DNA of 64,000 nucleotides from Verrucomicrobiales bacterium (GTDB lineage: Bacteria > Verrucomicrobiota > Verrucomicrobiia > Verrucomicrobiales > DEV007): positions 1 through 64,000 of the forward strand of contig JAEUHH010000029.1 of NCBI GenBank assembly GCA_016795505.1, given 5' to 3'. Every line of letters starts with the position of its first letter. Positions within the stretch are counted from its first letter, which is position 1. Both the position numbers and the translations under genes were made by a program. The notes below the pieces were generated by a model, which saw only the letters and a list, made by a program, of their open reading frames with translations, did not search any database and was not told where the DNA came from. This document shows positions 9,073 through 19,350 of the stretch, one piece after another.

Positions 9073-10617
9073 CTATCGCTCGGGCGACGGCAGGGTGAAG
9101 GAAAGCACGCGCTCCTCCAGATAGGAGTAAAAGGGATTCCAGCGGAGGCGCAGTTGTTCCTCCGCGGACACCTGCAGGAGCCCGCGTTCCCCCCGCAGGG
9201 CGATGTTGCCCAGTTTCAATCGGCCGGCCGGTTGGTCACTGATTCCATAGACCGGATCATCACTCGCGAAGGGGAGCGACACGTGCGAAAGGGAATAGAC
9301 TCCGCGAGGCCAGGAGAGCGGTATCGGTGTCCGACGGATCGCCTCCGGGGTGCGGCTGGCTCCCGCAGTCTCGATCATGATCTCGGATGTGGCCGCATCC
9401 CGGTTCGTTAGTAGCGTCACCGCAAATGGGATCTGGGGGGACTCCAACAGACCATGCAGAGCGACCGTAGGATCATTCATCAGCAACCCTTCGATCTGCT
9501 CCGATCGATTGATATCGAACAGCACCAGTTCGTGACCCGATGCCGGGAGCCTGGCAAACAGACCCTTCACCAAAGCCGTCGTGGATACCGTGGCATCAAT
9601 GGCCGACTGAAAGGCGAGGATGCCAGGCATTTCCTTGAGTCGATCCGCGCCCTGAAGGCGGGCCAGGCGGGATTGAATCTCCGTGGTCAGGCGATAGACC
9701 TGATGTCCCGCATTCACCGCAAAGGAGCCGTATTTGTAGGGATCGTACTCGGGATGGATCGAGTTCCACTCCAACTTCTCCAGCCCGAGCCAATGACCCA
9801 GCCGGCTTTGCCAGACTGCGAGGGATGCCATGGGACTGACCCCGATGGCCGGGGAAACCAGCACAATGCCGCCCGGCACCGGTAGAGCCTCATCCGCTGG
9901 GGAATCCAACGCGGCAATGGTGTAGTGGACCGCCAACGCCCCTCCATTGGAATACCCGATGATATGGATGGGCCGCCCCTCGGTCACGGAGGCGAGGTGT
10001 CTCATGGCCAGGACCACGGCGCCGTGCATGTCCTCCCACTCGACATGGACCAACCCCGACGGAGCCGTGCCATGACCGGGCAATCTAAGACCGACCACAT
10101 GAGCCCCCTCCCGATGCAATCGCTCTCCGAGGACACGCAGACTGTAGGGAGAGTCCGACATGCCGTGGAGCAACAACACCCCGACAGCGGGGTCCGGCCG
10201 GGAGAGTTCAAAACTCCGGTTCCAATTCCGCTCTGAACCACGCGGGTCCGATGGACTGCCTGACCGAAAACGGTGATACACACCCGTCACCAGCCCACCT
10301 TCCTCGACCGGCCCGTAAACCTTTCGATCCAATTCATCAAACAGCCTTTCTTCCAACCTCAGATACTCTTGGAAATCGGCCAAATCCATCCCCTTCGTGA
10401 ACTCTTCCTCCAGTTCCTCCGTATGCCACGGAGACAGTTCGGGACGCCCGTTGAGATGCAGCACCACCATCACGACGAGCATCAAAACGCCGCCGATCAG
10501 TCCGTAGAGCAGCGCCCGCAGACCGTGGCGCGCGACGTGCCCGCCACCTGACCACAAGCTGCCGGCCAATCGCGGCATCCATCGCCCCAACACCTGAGAT
10601 ATTGCCGTTGATTTCAT
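9073..10617 (-). CDS. Membrane-anchored alpha/beta hydrolase (serine aminopeptidase/lipase-like)
   Basis: About 514 residues. One transmembrane helix near residues 36-55 (LLYGLIGGVLMLVVMVVLHL) is followed by an extracytoplasmic alpha/beta-hydrolase fold: oxyanion-region LLLHGMSDSPYSLR, nucleophile elbow GYSNGG, candidate acid Asp in SAIDATV and candidate His in LSHVSLPF. This arrangement fits monoacylglycerol-lipase-like or S33-like hydrolases; the substrate is unknown. ATG 10617 is chosen because AGAGGGG lies about 10 bases upstream, while for ATG 10626 it would abut the start codon. It follows the MscK-like gene by 39 bases on the same strand. Confidence 0.72.
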   Translation of the reverse strand: MKSTAISQVLGRWMPRLAGSLWSGGGHVARHGLRALLYGLIGGVLMLVVMVVLHLNGRPELSPWHTEELEEEFTKGMDLADFQEYLRLEERLFDELDRKVYGPVEEGGLVTGVYHRFRSGSPSDPRGSERNWNRSFELSRPDPAVGVLLLHGMSDSPYSLRVLGERLHREGAHVVGLRLPGHGTAPSGLVHVEWEDMHGAVVLAMRHLASVTEGRPIHIIGYSNGGALAVHYTIAALDSPADEALPVPGGIVLVSPAIGVSPMASLAVWQSRLGHWLGLEKLEWNSIHPEYDPYKYGSFAVNAGHQVYRLTTEIQSRLARLQGADRLKEMPGILAFQSAIDATVSTTALVKGLFARLPASGHELVLFDINRSEQIEGLLMNDPTVALHGLLESPQIPFAVTLLTNRDAATSEIMIETAGASRTPEAIRRTPIPLSWPRGVYSLSHVSLPFASDDPVYGISDQPAGRLKLGNIALRGERGLLQVSAEEQLRLRWNPFYSYLEERVLSFTLPSPER

Positions 10618-10656
10618 ATTCGCCATTCCCCTCTAAGTTTTTCGAGTCGAAAGAAG

Positions 10657-13600
10657 TCATCTGCCTCCCTCGCCCGGCGAAGGCCACGGGACGGAAGGGT
10701 GCACCGAGCGGATGTGAAGATCGCGCTGCGGATAGGATATCTCGATACCTGCCTCGGCGAACCGCCGGTGGATCTCGGAATTGATGTAATGGGTGGCATC
10801 GAGCCGCTCAGCCGGGCTGGGCAAAAAGCAGCGCACCGTGAAGTTCAGCGTGCTGTCGCCAAACAGCTCGAACACCGCCTGTGGCGCGGGATCTGGCAGC
10901 ACCTCCGGATGGCTGGTGGCAATCTCGACGAGGAGCTTCTGCACCTTGGCGGTGTCGGAGCCATAGGCCACGCCCACGGGAATGACGAGGCGGGTCACCG
11001 AACTGGAGAGAGTCCAGTTGAGCAGGGTCCCGGTCACAAACTCCTTGTTCGGAACGACAAACTCCTTGCGATCCCAGTTCGTGATGGTCGTCGCCCGGAG
11101 CCGGATGCGGGAGACGACTCCGTCCACGCCCGCCACCGTCACGATGTCTCCGACCCGGATTGGCCGCTCCAGGAGAAGAATCAGGCCGCTGACGAAATTC
11201 GTAACCACTTCCTGCAGACCGAATCCGAGTCCGACACTGAGCGCCGCCGCGATCCAGCCGAACTGCGACCAATCCAGGCCAAGGGTGTGGAAGGCGACGG
11301 CCGCCCCAATGGCAATGGTGAGATACTGACAGATGGTGACGATGGCATTGCGGCTGCCCGATTCCAGCTCCAGAGCCCGGAGAAAGGCGACCTCCAGCAG
11401 GCCGGGCAGATTCCGGAAAACCACCGAGATGATCATTCCGATCAACCCCAACAACAGCACGTCGGCGATGCTGATGGATCCGAAAAGCATTCTGGAATCC
11501 AGATACCGCAGCACCGGAATTGCCTCCGACCAGATCACCCAAGTCGCCAGCAGCCCCAACACGGTCACCACTGAGGCGATGAGCCGCCGAGTCTGGTCTC
11601 CCACTTCTTCGAGATCCGGCAGATCTTCATCCTCATCCTGGGCCAGAGACAGTTCCGATGCCACCGGCGCCTCCACCGGTGGAGGCCCCTCTGCACGGGC
11701 CGCAGCGAGTCTGGCCTCGCGCTCGGCCAGAGCCTCCCGCAGCGCCAGACGCCGCTCCTTCAGCATCGCCCACCTCGACAGGGTGCCATGGAGCACGAGG
11801 CACACCAGCAAAACCAGGGCCGTATTCTGAAATTGGTAAGCCAAAGCCACTGCGGTCAAAAAGTGCCCGGCAGCAGCCAAAACCGCCAACGCCAGAGGCA
11901 CGCCGGCCACCAGAGGCACCCAAAATCGCCGAAGCCGGATCAACCAATGCACCGGCCGTCCCGGCCGGACGTAAACAGTTTCCGGCCCCGAAAGGAGTCT
12001 CCACAGAATGACGCTGATCAGCACCATCGAAAACAAGAACACCAGCCGCCCGATCCCCTGGAAGTGAGCCGGGTCTTCATGATTGAGCCAATATCCGAGC
12101 AAGCCCACGGCCGGCGGATAGATGATCGTTGCCTGGCGGAGAAACCGCCGCATCCGCTCCACCAACTCGCGTGGCCAGCCAAAATGGGCTTCCCCGACCC
12201 CCGACGGCCGGCACAACCACGCCGCAAACCGCAGGCCGAACAGTGACAGCATGAAGCCTCCCGCCGTCAGAGCCTGCCCCAGCGGGTAAGCCGTTGAACT
12301 GCCGGGCGTTTCGTTCAACAGAAGCCTGCCGCCCCAGCCCAGCAACAAGGGCAGAGGAGCCGCCAGAAAGGCGGTCGCCAAAATGGCCTGCATTGTGTTG
12401 CCTATCCCGTCCCGGGAGATCCGACGGGTCCTCAGGGCCGAGTCTGAAAGGAACCGCTTTACCTTCGAACGTGGCGCGAATAACAACACGATCGTTGCCA
12501 TCAGCAACGTCCAGGTGGGCCACTCAACCTGTTTCAGAGAATTCCCCAAACCACGCCACATCCCCGGACCAGCCATCTCCCGCAGGGCCGGCCCCACTCC
12601 CGTGATCGCTGACCACCCGATCGGCGGCGAACTGGCCACCCACAGCAGTTTCTCCCCCAAATAATCACCCAGTTCCTTCGACAGGCTGATTGTCTCGCTT
12701 TCGACGAGTTCGACCTCGCCCAACTGGCGCGACAACCTCCGGTTCCCATCGGAGTAATCGGAAAGCAGCCGCCGATGAGTCGCCACCAGCGACTCCAGCA
12801 CCGGCTTCAGCTTTGCGACCATCGCCTCCTCCAGCCCGGCGAAGCGGAGCGAGGTCAATAGTTCCTCCAGTTGCGTCTCGGCGGAGGGCAGCGACTCCAA
12901 TTCGCGCTGGGACCGATAGGCAGCCAACCGGGCCGCCGCGATCGACTTGCGGCGCTCCTCTGCACGGGCGGAAAAATCGCCCGCCCGGGGCAGTTCCCGC
13001 ATCAATTCCGGCACCGCATGGGCGAACGATTCCTCCATGCCTCCGATCTCGATCTGGGCCCGCAAGTTTTCCCCATCCCGGCGCAACCGGTCGAGTTCCG
13101 TTTCGGCCGTCTGGAGGGCGGTATCCGCCACCCGGATCTTGTCGAGCGCCTGCTGGGCTTCCGTGGACAGCCGTTTGGTCTCCTCGACCAGATGCCGGAC
13201 CGGTTCATGATCGCTGATCGCGCTCAGTTCCGATTCCGCAATGAGCCGCTCGGCCTCGCCGATCCGGGCCGATGCCGACGCGCGAGCCCGATCTTCCAAA
13301 GCCTTCGCCCGGTCCCTCAGCACGGTCAGATCAGACGCTGCCAGATCCCGCCGGGCCTCCTGGAGCCCGCGCCTCAGCTCCAGACTGAGCAGTTCCTGAT
13401 CGAGACTTTCAATCTCCCGCCTCAACACCAGCGCCGTGGCCTGGACAACGGCTTTCTCTGCCTTTTCCCTCGGCGTGACCGCTTTGCGACTGCTCCAGGC
13501 TGCCTCGGCCGCCTGTGCCTCGGCTGACAACCGACGCGCCTCGATGAGTCGGTCTCGGATCTCCGTCGGCCTCGACTCGAGGGCGGCCAGTTGATCCTCC

Positions 13601-14091
13601 AACTCCCGCAAAGCCCGGCCGGCATCAGCCACCCGGGCCGTTTCAGCCGAAAGCCGGGCCGTCACCGTCTCAGGTGGTGCATCCTTTGCGGGCAAAGGAT
13701 CGGTGGGCAGGCCCTTCGCCGCCGCGCCGCTTTGCCGGGCCGCCAACTCCGTGCGGATACGCCCGATCTCCCCGGGTGCCTCGGTCACATCACGCCGGTA
13801 GGCTTCCATCCTCGCCAGATGAGTCGCCGCCGCCTTCACGGAGGCGATGGCCCCCTCGAGATCCTTGACCACCGCCGCTTTGGCCGTCTCGTCGAGTCCG
13901 GGATCCGCCTTCGTCTCCTCGATGATCTGGTTCACCGCCTCCTCCGTGACGATGGGGGCTGCCGTTTCGGCCGGTGGTTCGACCGCCTTGCCCTTGGTCT
14001 CCTGCGCATGACCGGCGGAAAATGCCAGACACCATCCCAGGAGGAAAAACAGCACTCCCAATCGCTTCGTTATGATGACCATTTCAGTCAT
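10657..14091 (-). CDS. MscK/KefA-like mechanosensitive ion channel
   Basis: About 1144 residues. A signal peptide (MVIITKRLGVLFFLLGWCLA, ending AGHAQ) leads a long periplasmic coiled-coil region rich in Glu, Arg and Ala (roughly residues 30-500). Several transmembrane helices follow, then a C-terminal MscS domain. The pore-lining helix is recognisable as AALSVGLGFGLQEVVTNFVSG, followed by the beta-domain signatures ERPIRVGDIVTVAGVDGVV and NWDRKEFVVPNKEFV. This build is that of large MscS-type osmotic safety valves. Upstream in-frame starts as far as 14406 are possible but would bury the signal peptide. Confidence 0.85.
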   Translation of the reverse strand: MTEMVIITKRLGVLFFLLGWCLAFSAGHAQETKGKAVEPPAETAAPIVTEEAVNQIIEETKADPGLDETAKAAVVKDLEGAIASVKAAATHLARMEAYRRDVTEAPGEIGRIRTELAARQSGAAAKGLPTDPLPAKDAPPETVTARLSAETARVADAGRALRELEDQLAALESRPTEIRDRLIEARRLSAEAQAAEAAWSSRKAVTPREKAEKAVVQATALVLRREIESLDQELLSLELRRGLQEARRDLAASDLTVLRDRAKALEDRARASASARIGEAERLIAESELSAISDHEPVRHLVEETKRLSTEAQQALDKIRVADTALQTAETELDRLRRDGENLRAQIEIGGMEESFAHAVPELMRELPRAGDFSARAEERRKSIAAARLAAYRSQRELESLPSAETQLEELLTSLRFAGLEEAMVAKLKPVLESLVATHRRLLSDYSDGNRRLSRQLGEVELVESETISLSKELGDYLGEKLLWVASSPPIGWSAITGVGPALREMAGPGMWRGLGNSLKQVEWPTWTLLMATIVLLFAPRSKVKRFLSDSALRTRRISRDGIGNTMQAILATAFLAAPLPLLLGWGGRLLLNETPGSSTAYPLGQALTAGGFMLSLFGLRFAAWLCRPSGVGEAHFGWPRELVERMRRFLRQATIIYPPAVGLLGYWLNHEDPAHFQGIGRLVFLFSMVLISVILWRLLSGPETVYVRPGRPVHWLIRLRRFWVPLVAGVPLALAVLAAAGHFLTAVALAYQFQNTALVLLVCLVLHGTLSRWAMLKERRLALREALAEREARLAAARAEGPPPVEAPVASELSLAQDEDEDLPDLEEVGDQTRRLIASVVTVLGLLATWVIWSEAIPVLRYLDSRMLFGSISIADVLLLGLIGMIISVVFRNLPGLLEVAFLRALELESGSRNAIVTICQYLTIAIGAAVAFHTLGLDWSQFGWIAAALSVGLGFGLQEVVTNFVSGLILLLERPIRVGDIVTVAGVDGVVSRIRLRATTITNWDRKEFVVPNKEFVTGTLLNWTLSSSVTRLVIPVGVAYGSDTAKVQKLLVEIATSHPEVLPDPAPQAVFELFGDSTLNFTVRCFLPSPAERLDATHYINSEIHRRFAEAGIEISYPQRDLHIRSVHPSVPWPSPGEGGR

Positions 14092-14321
14092 GGCAGCGCC
14101 GACCGGGCGGCACCAGTTGAACCGGGCGGATTTCTTCATGCGTCTCGAGTGCGCCACTATCGCGCAGACCGCCGCCCCGCGCACCGATTTTAGCCCGCAT
14201 TTCTCATCCCCCATTTTCGCGTGATGCGCCGATTCAGGCCGCACCCAATGGAATACCGGTGCGCTTCCGCGTTGCAAGCGACCGGGCGATGTGGGACCAT
14301 CCCATCTGCCGTTCTGATCCC

Positions 14322-15260
14322 ATGCCCACCCCTCCCAAAATCCCCACTTTCCGCTTTGCCATCGCCGCCGTGGCAGCCATCGGTCTCGCCGCGTCCCTGA
14401 TCGCACAAGAGGGCGGAGAGCGGTTCCAGCCTCAGTTCTTTCCGGGCAAAATCTACAACTACAGCAGCGAGACCGACGTGGTGATGGACCTGCCGAATCA
14501 GGACGGCGGCAAATCCTCTCGCCGGGTGAACATGCAGCACGAGGCCCGCGTCGTCACCGCTCCCCGCTTGGACGCCGCCGGCGTCTTGCTCGATGCCAGC
14601 ACCCAGCGGCTCCAGTTTTCCGTCACTGCGGGAGAAAAGGCGATGCGCTACGATTCCGCCGACGAAAAGACCAAAAGCTCAGCCCTCGGCCAGCACTTCG
14701 AAGGTGCCCGGATGCGCTCGGTCGCCATCGAACTCGATGAGGCGCAAAAAGTCGTGAAATCCGAGGAAAAAGGCGGAGGCGGCCCGGCCACTCCCATGCC
14801 CGGCATGCCTCAATTCGGCCCCGATGAACTCAAGCAACTCGTCTCCGGTCTGCTCCAGGGCTTTCCCCCGGATGCCGTGAAGCCAGGTTCCCAATGGACT
14901 CAGAAAGGCAAACGTTCCCTGGGACAGTTCGGCGAGATGGAGTTCGAGATCTCCTATCGATACAAAGGGGACGAAGCCTACGATGGAGCCGACTGCGCCG
15001 TGATCGAATTCACCGGCGACATGAAAGGCGGCGTCGATGTCGCCAGCGGTGGCGCGAGTGGCAAGCTCGGGTTTGAGGGCCAGAAGCTGGAGGGCCGCCT
15101 CGTTTACGACAAACTGCGCCGCGCCGTGCGCGAGAGCCGCCAGACCGTCGATCTCACCATCGACGTACCCAATCCCGATCCCGCCGCCGCCGGGGCCCCC
15201 CTGCGCCTGCCGATGCGCCAGCAGGTCACCGTAAAGCTGCTGTCTCTTCAGGATTCCTAA
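14322..15260 (+). CDS. Exported DUF6263-like protein of unknown function
   Basis: 312 residues. A hydrophobic leader (FAIAAVAAIGLAASLIAQ) at residues 11-28 predicts export. The mature start RFQPQFFPGKIYNYSSETDVVMDLP and the body with alternating beta strands (EFEISYRYKGDEAYDGADCAVIEF) resemble DUF6263-type secreted proteins. Function is unknown. ATG 14322 is selected because it directly precedes the leader; a longer frame from 14259 is less likely. It is divergent from the MscK-like gene. Confidence 0.6.
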   Translation: MPTPPKIPTFRFAIAAVAAIGLAASLIAQEGGERFQPQFFPGKIYNYSSETDVVMDLPNQDGGKSSRRVNMQHEARVVTAPRLDAAGVLLDASTQRLQFSVTAGEKAMRYDSADEKTKSSALGQHFEGARMRSVAIELDEAQKVVKSEEKGGGGPATPMPGMPQFGPDELKQLVSGLLQGFPPDAVKPGSQWTQKGKRSLGQFGEMEFEISYRYKGDEAYDGADCAVIEFTGDMKGGVDVASGGASGKLGFEGQKLEGRLVYDKLRRAVRESRQTVDLTIDVPNPDPAAAGAPLRLPMRQQVTVKLLSLQDS

Positions 15261-15297
15261 GCCGGCTTGTCGCAAAGAACCGCCCCCCTCTCCCGCC

Positions 15298-16089
15298 ATG
15301 AGACTTGAGCGCCCCTGCCTCATCGGCGTCATCCACCTGAACCCCTTGCCCGGCTCGCCCGGATGGGGTGGCGACTTCGACTCCGTCCTCCGCGCCGCGG
15401 TTGATGACGCCCGAGCCTACCGGTCAGCCGGCTTTCGCGCCGTCGTGGTGGAAAACTTCGGCGACACCCCGTTTTATCCCGGGACCGTGCCACCGGAGAC
15501 CGTCGCGGCGATGGCCCGGGCCGGCTCGGTCGTGCGCGACGCGGTAGGCCCCGATTTTCCCATCGGCTTCAATGTCCTGCGCAACGACGCCCGCGCCGCC
15601 CTCGCCCTGTGCGCGGCCTGCGGAGGCAGTTTCATCCGCGTAAATGTCCACACCGGCGCCATGGTCACCGATCAGGGGCTCATCCAGGGACAGGCCGCCG
15701 ACACCCTGCGCCAGAGGGACGCGCTTGGCTTGACCGGTTCGGTAGCCATTCTCGCCGATGTCCTCGTCAAACACGCCGCTCCCCTCGCCGCCCTGCCGAT
15801 CGACTGCTGTGCCACTGACACCTGGCAGCGGGGCCGGGCCGACGCCCTCATCGTCACTGGCACCGGAACGGGCCAGGCCACCCCGCTGGACCGTCTGCGG
15901 GCGGTCCGCGATGCAGTTCCCGAAGCTCCCCTTTTCGCCGGCAGCGGAGTCACGGCGGAGACCGTCCGCGACATCCTGGCCATTGCCGATGGCGTCATCG
16001 TTGGCAGCGCACTGAAAACCGGCGGTCGCCTCAATGCCCCCGTTGATCCAGACCGCGCCGCCGCTTTCGTCAAAGCCGCCGGACTTTGA
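15298..16089 (+). CDS. BtpA/SgcQ family TIM-barrel protein
   Basis: 263 residues with the BtpA family layout: N-terminal IGVIHLNPLPGSP, VVVENFGDTPFYP, FNVLRNDARAAL, GGSFIRVNVHTGAMVTDQGLIQG, ADVLVKHA and DALIVTGTGTGQAT, ending with ADGVIVGSALKTGGRLNAPVD. BtpA is linked to photosystem I stability in cyanobacteria, but bacterial homologs such as SgcQ sit in sugar or nucleoside gene sets and are probably TIM-barrel enzymes. No photosynthesis genes are present here, so a metabolic role is more plausible. It starts 37 bases after the DUF6263 gene. Confidence 0.8.
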   Translation: MRLERPCLIGVIHLNPLPGSPGWGGDFDSVLRAAVDDARAYRSAGFRAVVVENFGDTPFYPGTVPPETVAAMARAGSVVRDAVGPDFPIGFNVLRNDARAALALCAACGGSFIRVNVHTGAMVTDQGLIQGQAADTLRQRDALGLTGSVAILADVLVKHAAPLAALPIDCCATDTWQRGRADALIVTGTGTGQATPLDRLRAVRDAVPEAPLFAGSGVTAETVRDILAIADGVIVGSALKTGGRLNAPVDPDRAAAFVKAAGL

Positions 16090-16162
16090 AGGACGCTCGA
16101 TCACGTCATTTCCGGAAATCGGTTCCTGAGGGAAACTGTCGGGTCTCCAGCCCGCCATCCCC

Positions 16163-17554
16163 ATGAAAACCACCGCGTCAACGGCCCGGCCAGCCATCGA
16201 CCGCCGCTCTCTGCTGCGGATCGGCTCCCTCGGTCTCGGCGGCAGCGTTTTCAGCCTGCCCGACTTCCTCGCCGCCAAGGCCGCCGCGCCCGCCTTGGTC
16301 AAGGATCGCGCGGTGGTGTTCCTCTTCATGCACGGCGGCCCCTCGCAGACGGAGACGTTCGATCCCAAAATGGATATGCCCGCCGAGATCCGCTCGGCCA
16401 CCGGCGAGATCCCCACTTCCCTGCCCGGCGTCACCTTCGGCTCGACCTTTCCCAAGCTCGCCCGCCTCGCCCACAAGCTCGCCATCGTCCGCTCCTTCAC
16501 CACCGGGGATGGCAACCACGACATCAAGCCCATCGTGGGCCGGAATTCCCTCGGGGCCAACATCGGCTCGCTCTACTCCCGCGTCGCCGGCACCACCGCG
16601 GACGGTTCGGGCATGCCGCGAAACGTCACTCTCTATCCCCGCGCCGTCGACGACCAGGCCATGGAGGCCTTCACCCGGTTTGGCGATTTTGCCTCAGCCG
16701 GACCGCTCGGCGCCAGCTACCGGGCTTTTGCCCCCGGCGCCGGTGGCACCCTGCAGGCCGACATGACCCTCCGCCTGTCGCGCCACCGGCTTGAGGATCG
16801 CCGCAGCCTTCTGGGCGAACTCGATTCCGCCCGCCGCGCCTTCGACGGCGGCGCCGCAGCCGGCCTCAACGGCTTCCAGCAGCAGGCGTTCGACACCATC
16901 TTCGGCGGCGTGGCCGAGGCCTTCGACCTCAGCCGCGAGGATCCCCGCACCGTCGCCCGCTACGACACCGCCCCACTGGTACACCCCAATTCCATCCGCA
17001 CCGTCTGGGCAAATCACGAGCGCTACCGCGACCACGGCCAGTCGCTGGGCAAGCTGATGCTCCTCGCCCGCCGCCTCTGCGAGCGGGGAGCCGGTTTCGT
17101 CACCGTCACGACCAATTTCGTGTGGGACATGCATGCCGACAAGAACAATGCCACCATCGTCGAGGGCATGGAATACGTCGGCACCCCCTTCGATCACGCC
17201 GTCTCGGCTTTCATCGAGGACTGCGAGGCACGCGGCCTGGGTGAAAAGATCCTCCTCGTCTGCTGCGGCGAGATGGGCCGCACGCCCAAGATCAATGCCA
17301 AGGGCGGCCGCGATCACTGGGGGAAACTCGCCCCGCTCATCTTCTATGGCGGCGGACTGAAAACAGGACAGGTCATCGGCCAATCCACCCGCGACGGCGG
17401 AGAACCGGCCAGCACGCCCATCCTGATGGAGAATCTCACCGCCACCCTGCTCCACTCCCTGCTCGATCTCAATCAAGTCCGCGTCATGGACGGCCTCAGC
17501 AACGACCTCCTCACCGCCATGACCGCACCCAGCCCCATCCGGCAGGTGCTCTGA
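16163..17554 (+). CDS. DUF1501 domain protein with Tat leader
   Basis: 463 residues. The N-terminus has a twin-arginine leader (DRRSLLRIGSLGLGGSVFSLP). The body carries the DUF1501 signatures VVFLFMHGGPSQTETFDPK, LPGVTFGSTFPKLARLAHKLAIVRS, GFVTVTTNFVWDMH and CCGEMGRTPKIN followed by GRDHWGKLAPLIFYGGGLK. DUF1501 proteins belong to the alkaline phosphatase/sulfatase-like fold and are abundant in Planctomycetes and Verrucomicrobia; their reaction is not established. Unlike the copy at 28.5 kb, this one has no adjacent cytochrome partner. Confidence 0.85.
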   Translation: MKTTASTARPAIDRRSLLRIGSLGLGGSVFSLPDFLAAKAAAPALVKDRAVVFLFMHGGPSQTETFDPKMDMPAEIRSATGEIPTSLPGVTFGSTFPKLARLAHKLAIVRSFTTGDGNHDIKPIVGRNSLGANIGSLYSRVAGTTADGSGMPRNVTLYPRAVDDQAMEAFTRFGDFASAGPLGASYRAFAPGAGGTLQADMTLRLSRHRLEDRRSLLGELDSARRAFDGGAAAGLNGFQQQAFDTIFGGVAEAFDLSREDPRTVARYDTAPLVHPNSIRTVWANHERYRDHGQSLGKLMLLARRLCERGAGFVTVTTNFVWDMHADKNNATIVEGMEYVGTPFDHAVSAFIEDCEARGLGEKILLVCCGEMGRTPKINAKGGRDHWGKLAPLIFYGGGLKTGQVIGQSTRDGGEPASTPILMENLTATLLHSLLDLNQVRVMDGLSNDLLTAMTAPSPIRQVL

Positions 17555-17637
17555 GGCGAACGGCCGCGCCATCATCATCGCATGACGGAACGCCCGATCC
17601 GGCGTAAACTCCGACGCATCCCCAATCCTCCGGAACC

Positions 17638-19350
17638 ATGCGTTGGACCTTTGGCTCCCGCCGCCCCACATCCGCCGTCGCCGCGCCGAAAGGTGCCGGA
17701 GCCGGCTGCCTGATCCCCTTCGGCCTGATTTTCCTCGGCATGGGGCTGCTGTTCACCTTCTTCCTGGTCCGCCAGATCCTCGCCGAAGCCGAGACCTATC
17801 GCTGGCCGGCCACGCCCTGCGAGATCGTCGCCTGCGAGGTCTTCGTCGATGGCCAGCGCGACTCCCCTTTCCGGCTGGATGTCACCTACCGGTACGAGGT
17901 CGCAGGCCAAACCCACGAATCGAACCGGCTCGGACTCCAGGAAAAATGGTCCGACTCCTACGAAAAGCTGGCCCTGAAACGCCGCGCCTTCCTCTCCGAT
18001 CCGGACGCGGTGTGCTATGTGAATCCCGCATCAGCCACCGAGGCGGTGCTCCAGCGCGAGCATCCCGCCGCCGCCCTGTTTGTGCTCATCCCCCTGATCT
18101 TCGTGGTCGTCGGTGCCACGATCGTCTGGGCAGGCGTCGCCTCCTTCCGCAAACAGAAACAGCGTGCCCTGTCCGCCCAGCCCTCCGCCACCCCGACTGC
18201 GGCCGGGCCTCCCAGCCGCAGATCGTCCGCGATTTTCGGCGTCGTCTTCACCGTCATCGGCCTCGGAGCCAGCCTGCCCTTCCTCCTCGGACCGGTCCGG
18301 AAGATGGCCGAGTCCCGACACTGGGTCGAGACACCCTGCACCATCGTGTGGAGCCGGGTCATCAGCCACGACAGCGACGACGGCACCACCTACAGTGTGG
18401 ACATCTTTTACGAGTATCAGTTCGCCGGTCAGACCCACCGGTCGAACCGCTACCGCTTCCTGACTGGCTCCTCCAGCGGCTACGCGGGAAAGAAAGCCGT
18501 CGTGGACCGACATCCCGCTGGCTCCACCCAGGTCTGCCACGTCAATCCCGACCTACCCGAGCAGGCTGTCCTCGTTTCCGGCTTCACCCCGGGCGCCCTG
18601 TTCGCCGGCATCCCGATCGCCTTCCTCCTCATCGGCCTCGCCGCCCTGTTCAGCTCGGTCAAACCCGCGCCGGCCTCGCCACTCGCCGCGGGCCTTCTTT
18701 CCGCCAGTGGCAGCGGCGGCAGCACCAGCGGTGAGCCTCTGGTGCTCTGTCCCGCGGGCAGCCGAAAGTTGAAAGCCGGCGGTTGCCTCCTCGGAGCCGT
18801 GTTTTGGAACGGCATCGTTTCCCTGTTCGTCGCCGACACCATCGAAGGCTGGCAAAATGGAGGCGGCGACTGGTTCCAGACCCTTTTCATGATTCCCTTC
18901 GTCCTCGTCGGTCTGGGCCTCGTCTTCGGCTTCTTCTACCAACTCCTCGCCCTCGCCAATCCCCGGCCCACCGTCGTGCTGCCCGCCGGTGCTCCGCGCG
19001 CGGGCGAAACGGTCGAAGTGCTGTGGGAACTCACCGGCCGCACCTCGCGGGTCACCCGGCTCAGCATCAGCCTGTGGGGCATCGAGACGGCCACCTACCG
19101 GCAGGGCACCAGCACCGCCACCAGCCGCGAGGTCTTCTACGATGCGACCCTGGCCGAGGCGGTCGACGAAATGGACATCCGCCAGGGCAAAGCCACACTG
19201 ACCCTGCCGGCCGACCTGATGCACTCGCTCAAGCTACCCAACAACCAGATCCACTACCAGATCCGGATCCACGGCGAGATCCCCCTGTGGCCCGACATCG
19301 CCGACCATTTCGATGTGACCCTGTTGCCTCTCCGATCAAACCCTGTTTGA
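17638..19350 (+). CDS. Membrane protein with two DUF3592 domains and a C-terminal beta-sandwich region
   Basis: 570 residues. Two similar modules are visible: WPATPCEIVACEVFVDG...VTYRYEVAGQTHESNR (about residues 55-105) and WVETPCTIVWSRVISHD...IFYEYQFAGQTHRSNR (about 226-270). Each is flanked by transmembrane helices, the DUF3592 pattern. After further helices around residues 375-440 a soluble C-terminal domain begins (PAGAPRAGETVEVLWELTG...ITLPADLM-type strands), similar in style to the next gene. The stop codon lies inside a perfect hairpin of the 22-bp repeat, so the last residues (RSNPV) are repeat-encoded. Function unknown. Confidence 0.72.
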   Translation: MRWTFGSRRPTSAVAAPKGAGAGCLIPFGLIFLGMGLLFTFFLVRQILAEAETYRWPATPCEIVACEVFVDGQRDSPFRLDVTYRYEVAGQTHESNRLGLQEKWSDSYEKLALKRRAFLSDPDAVCYVNPASATEAVLQREHPAAALFVLIPLIFVVVGATIVWAGVASFRKQKQRALSAQPSATPTAAGPPSRRSSAIFGVVFTVIGLGASLPFLLGPVRKMAESRHWVETPCTIVWSRVISHDSDDGTTYSVDIFYEYQFAGQTHRSNRYRFLTGSSSGYAGKKAVVDRHPAGSTQVCHVNPDLPEQAVLVSGFTPGALFAGIPIAFLLIGLAALFSSVKPAPASPLAAGLLSASGSGGSTSGEPLVLCPAGSRKLKAGGCLLGAVFWNGIVSLFVADTIEGWQNGGGDWFQTLFMIPFVLVGLGLVFGFFYQLLALANPRPTVVLPAGAPRAGETVEVLWELTGRTSRVTRLSISLWGIETATYRQGTSTATSREVFYDATLAEAVDEMDIRQGKATLTLPADLMHSLKLPNNQIHYQIRIHGEIPLWPDIADHFDVTLLPLRSNPV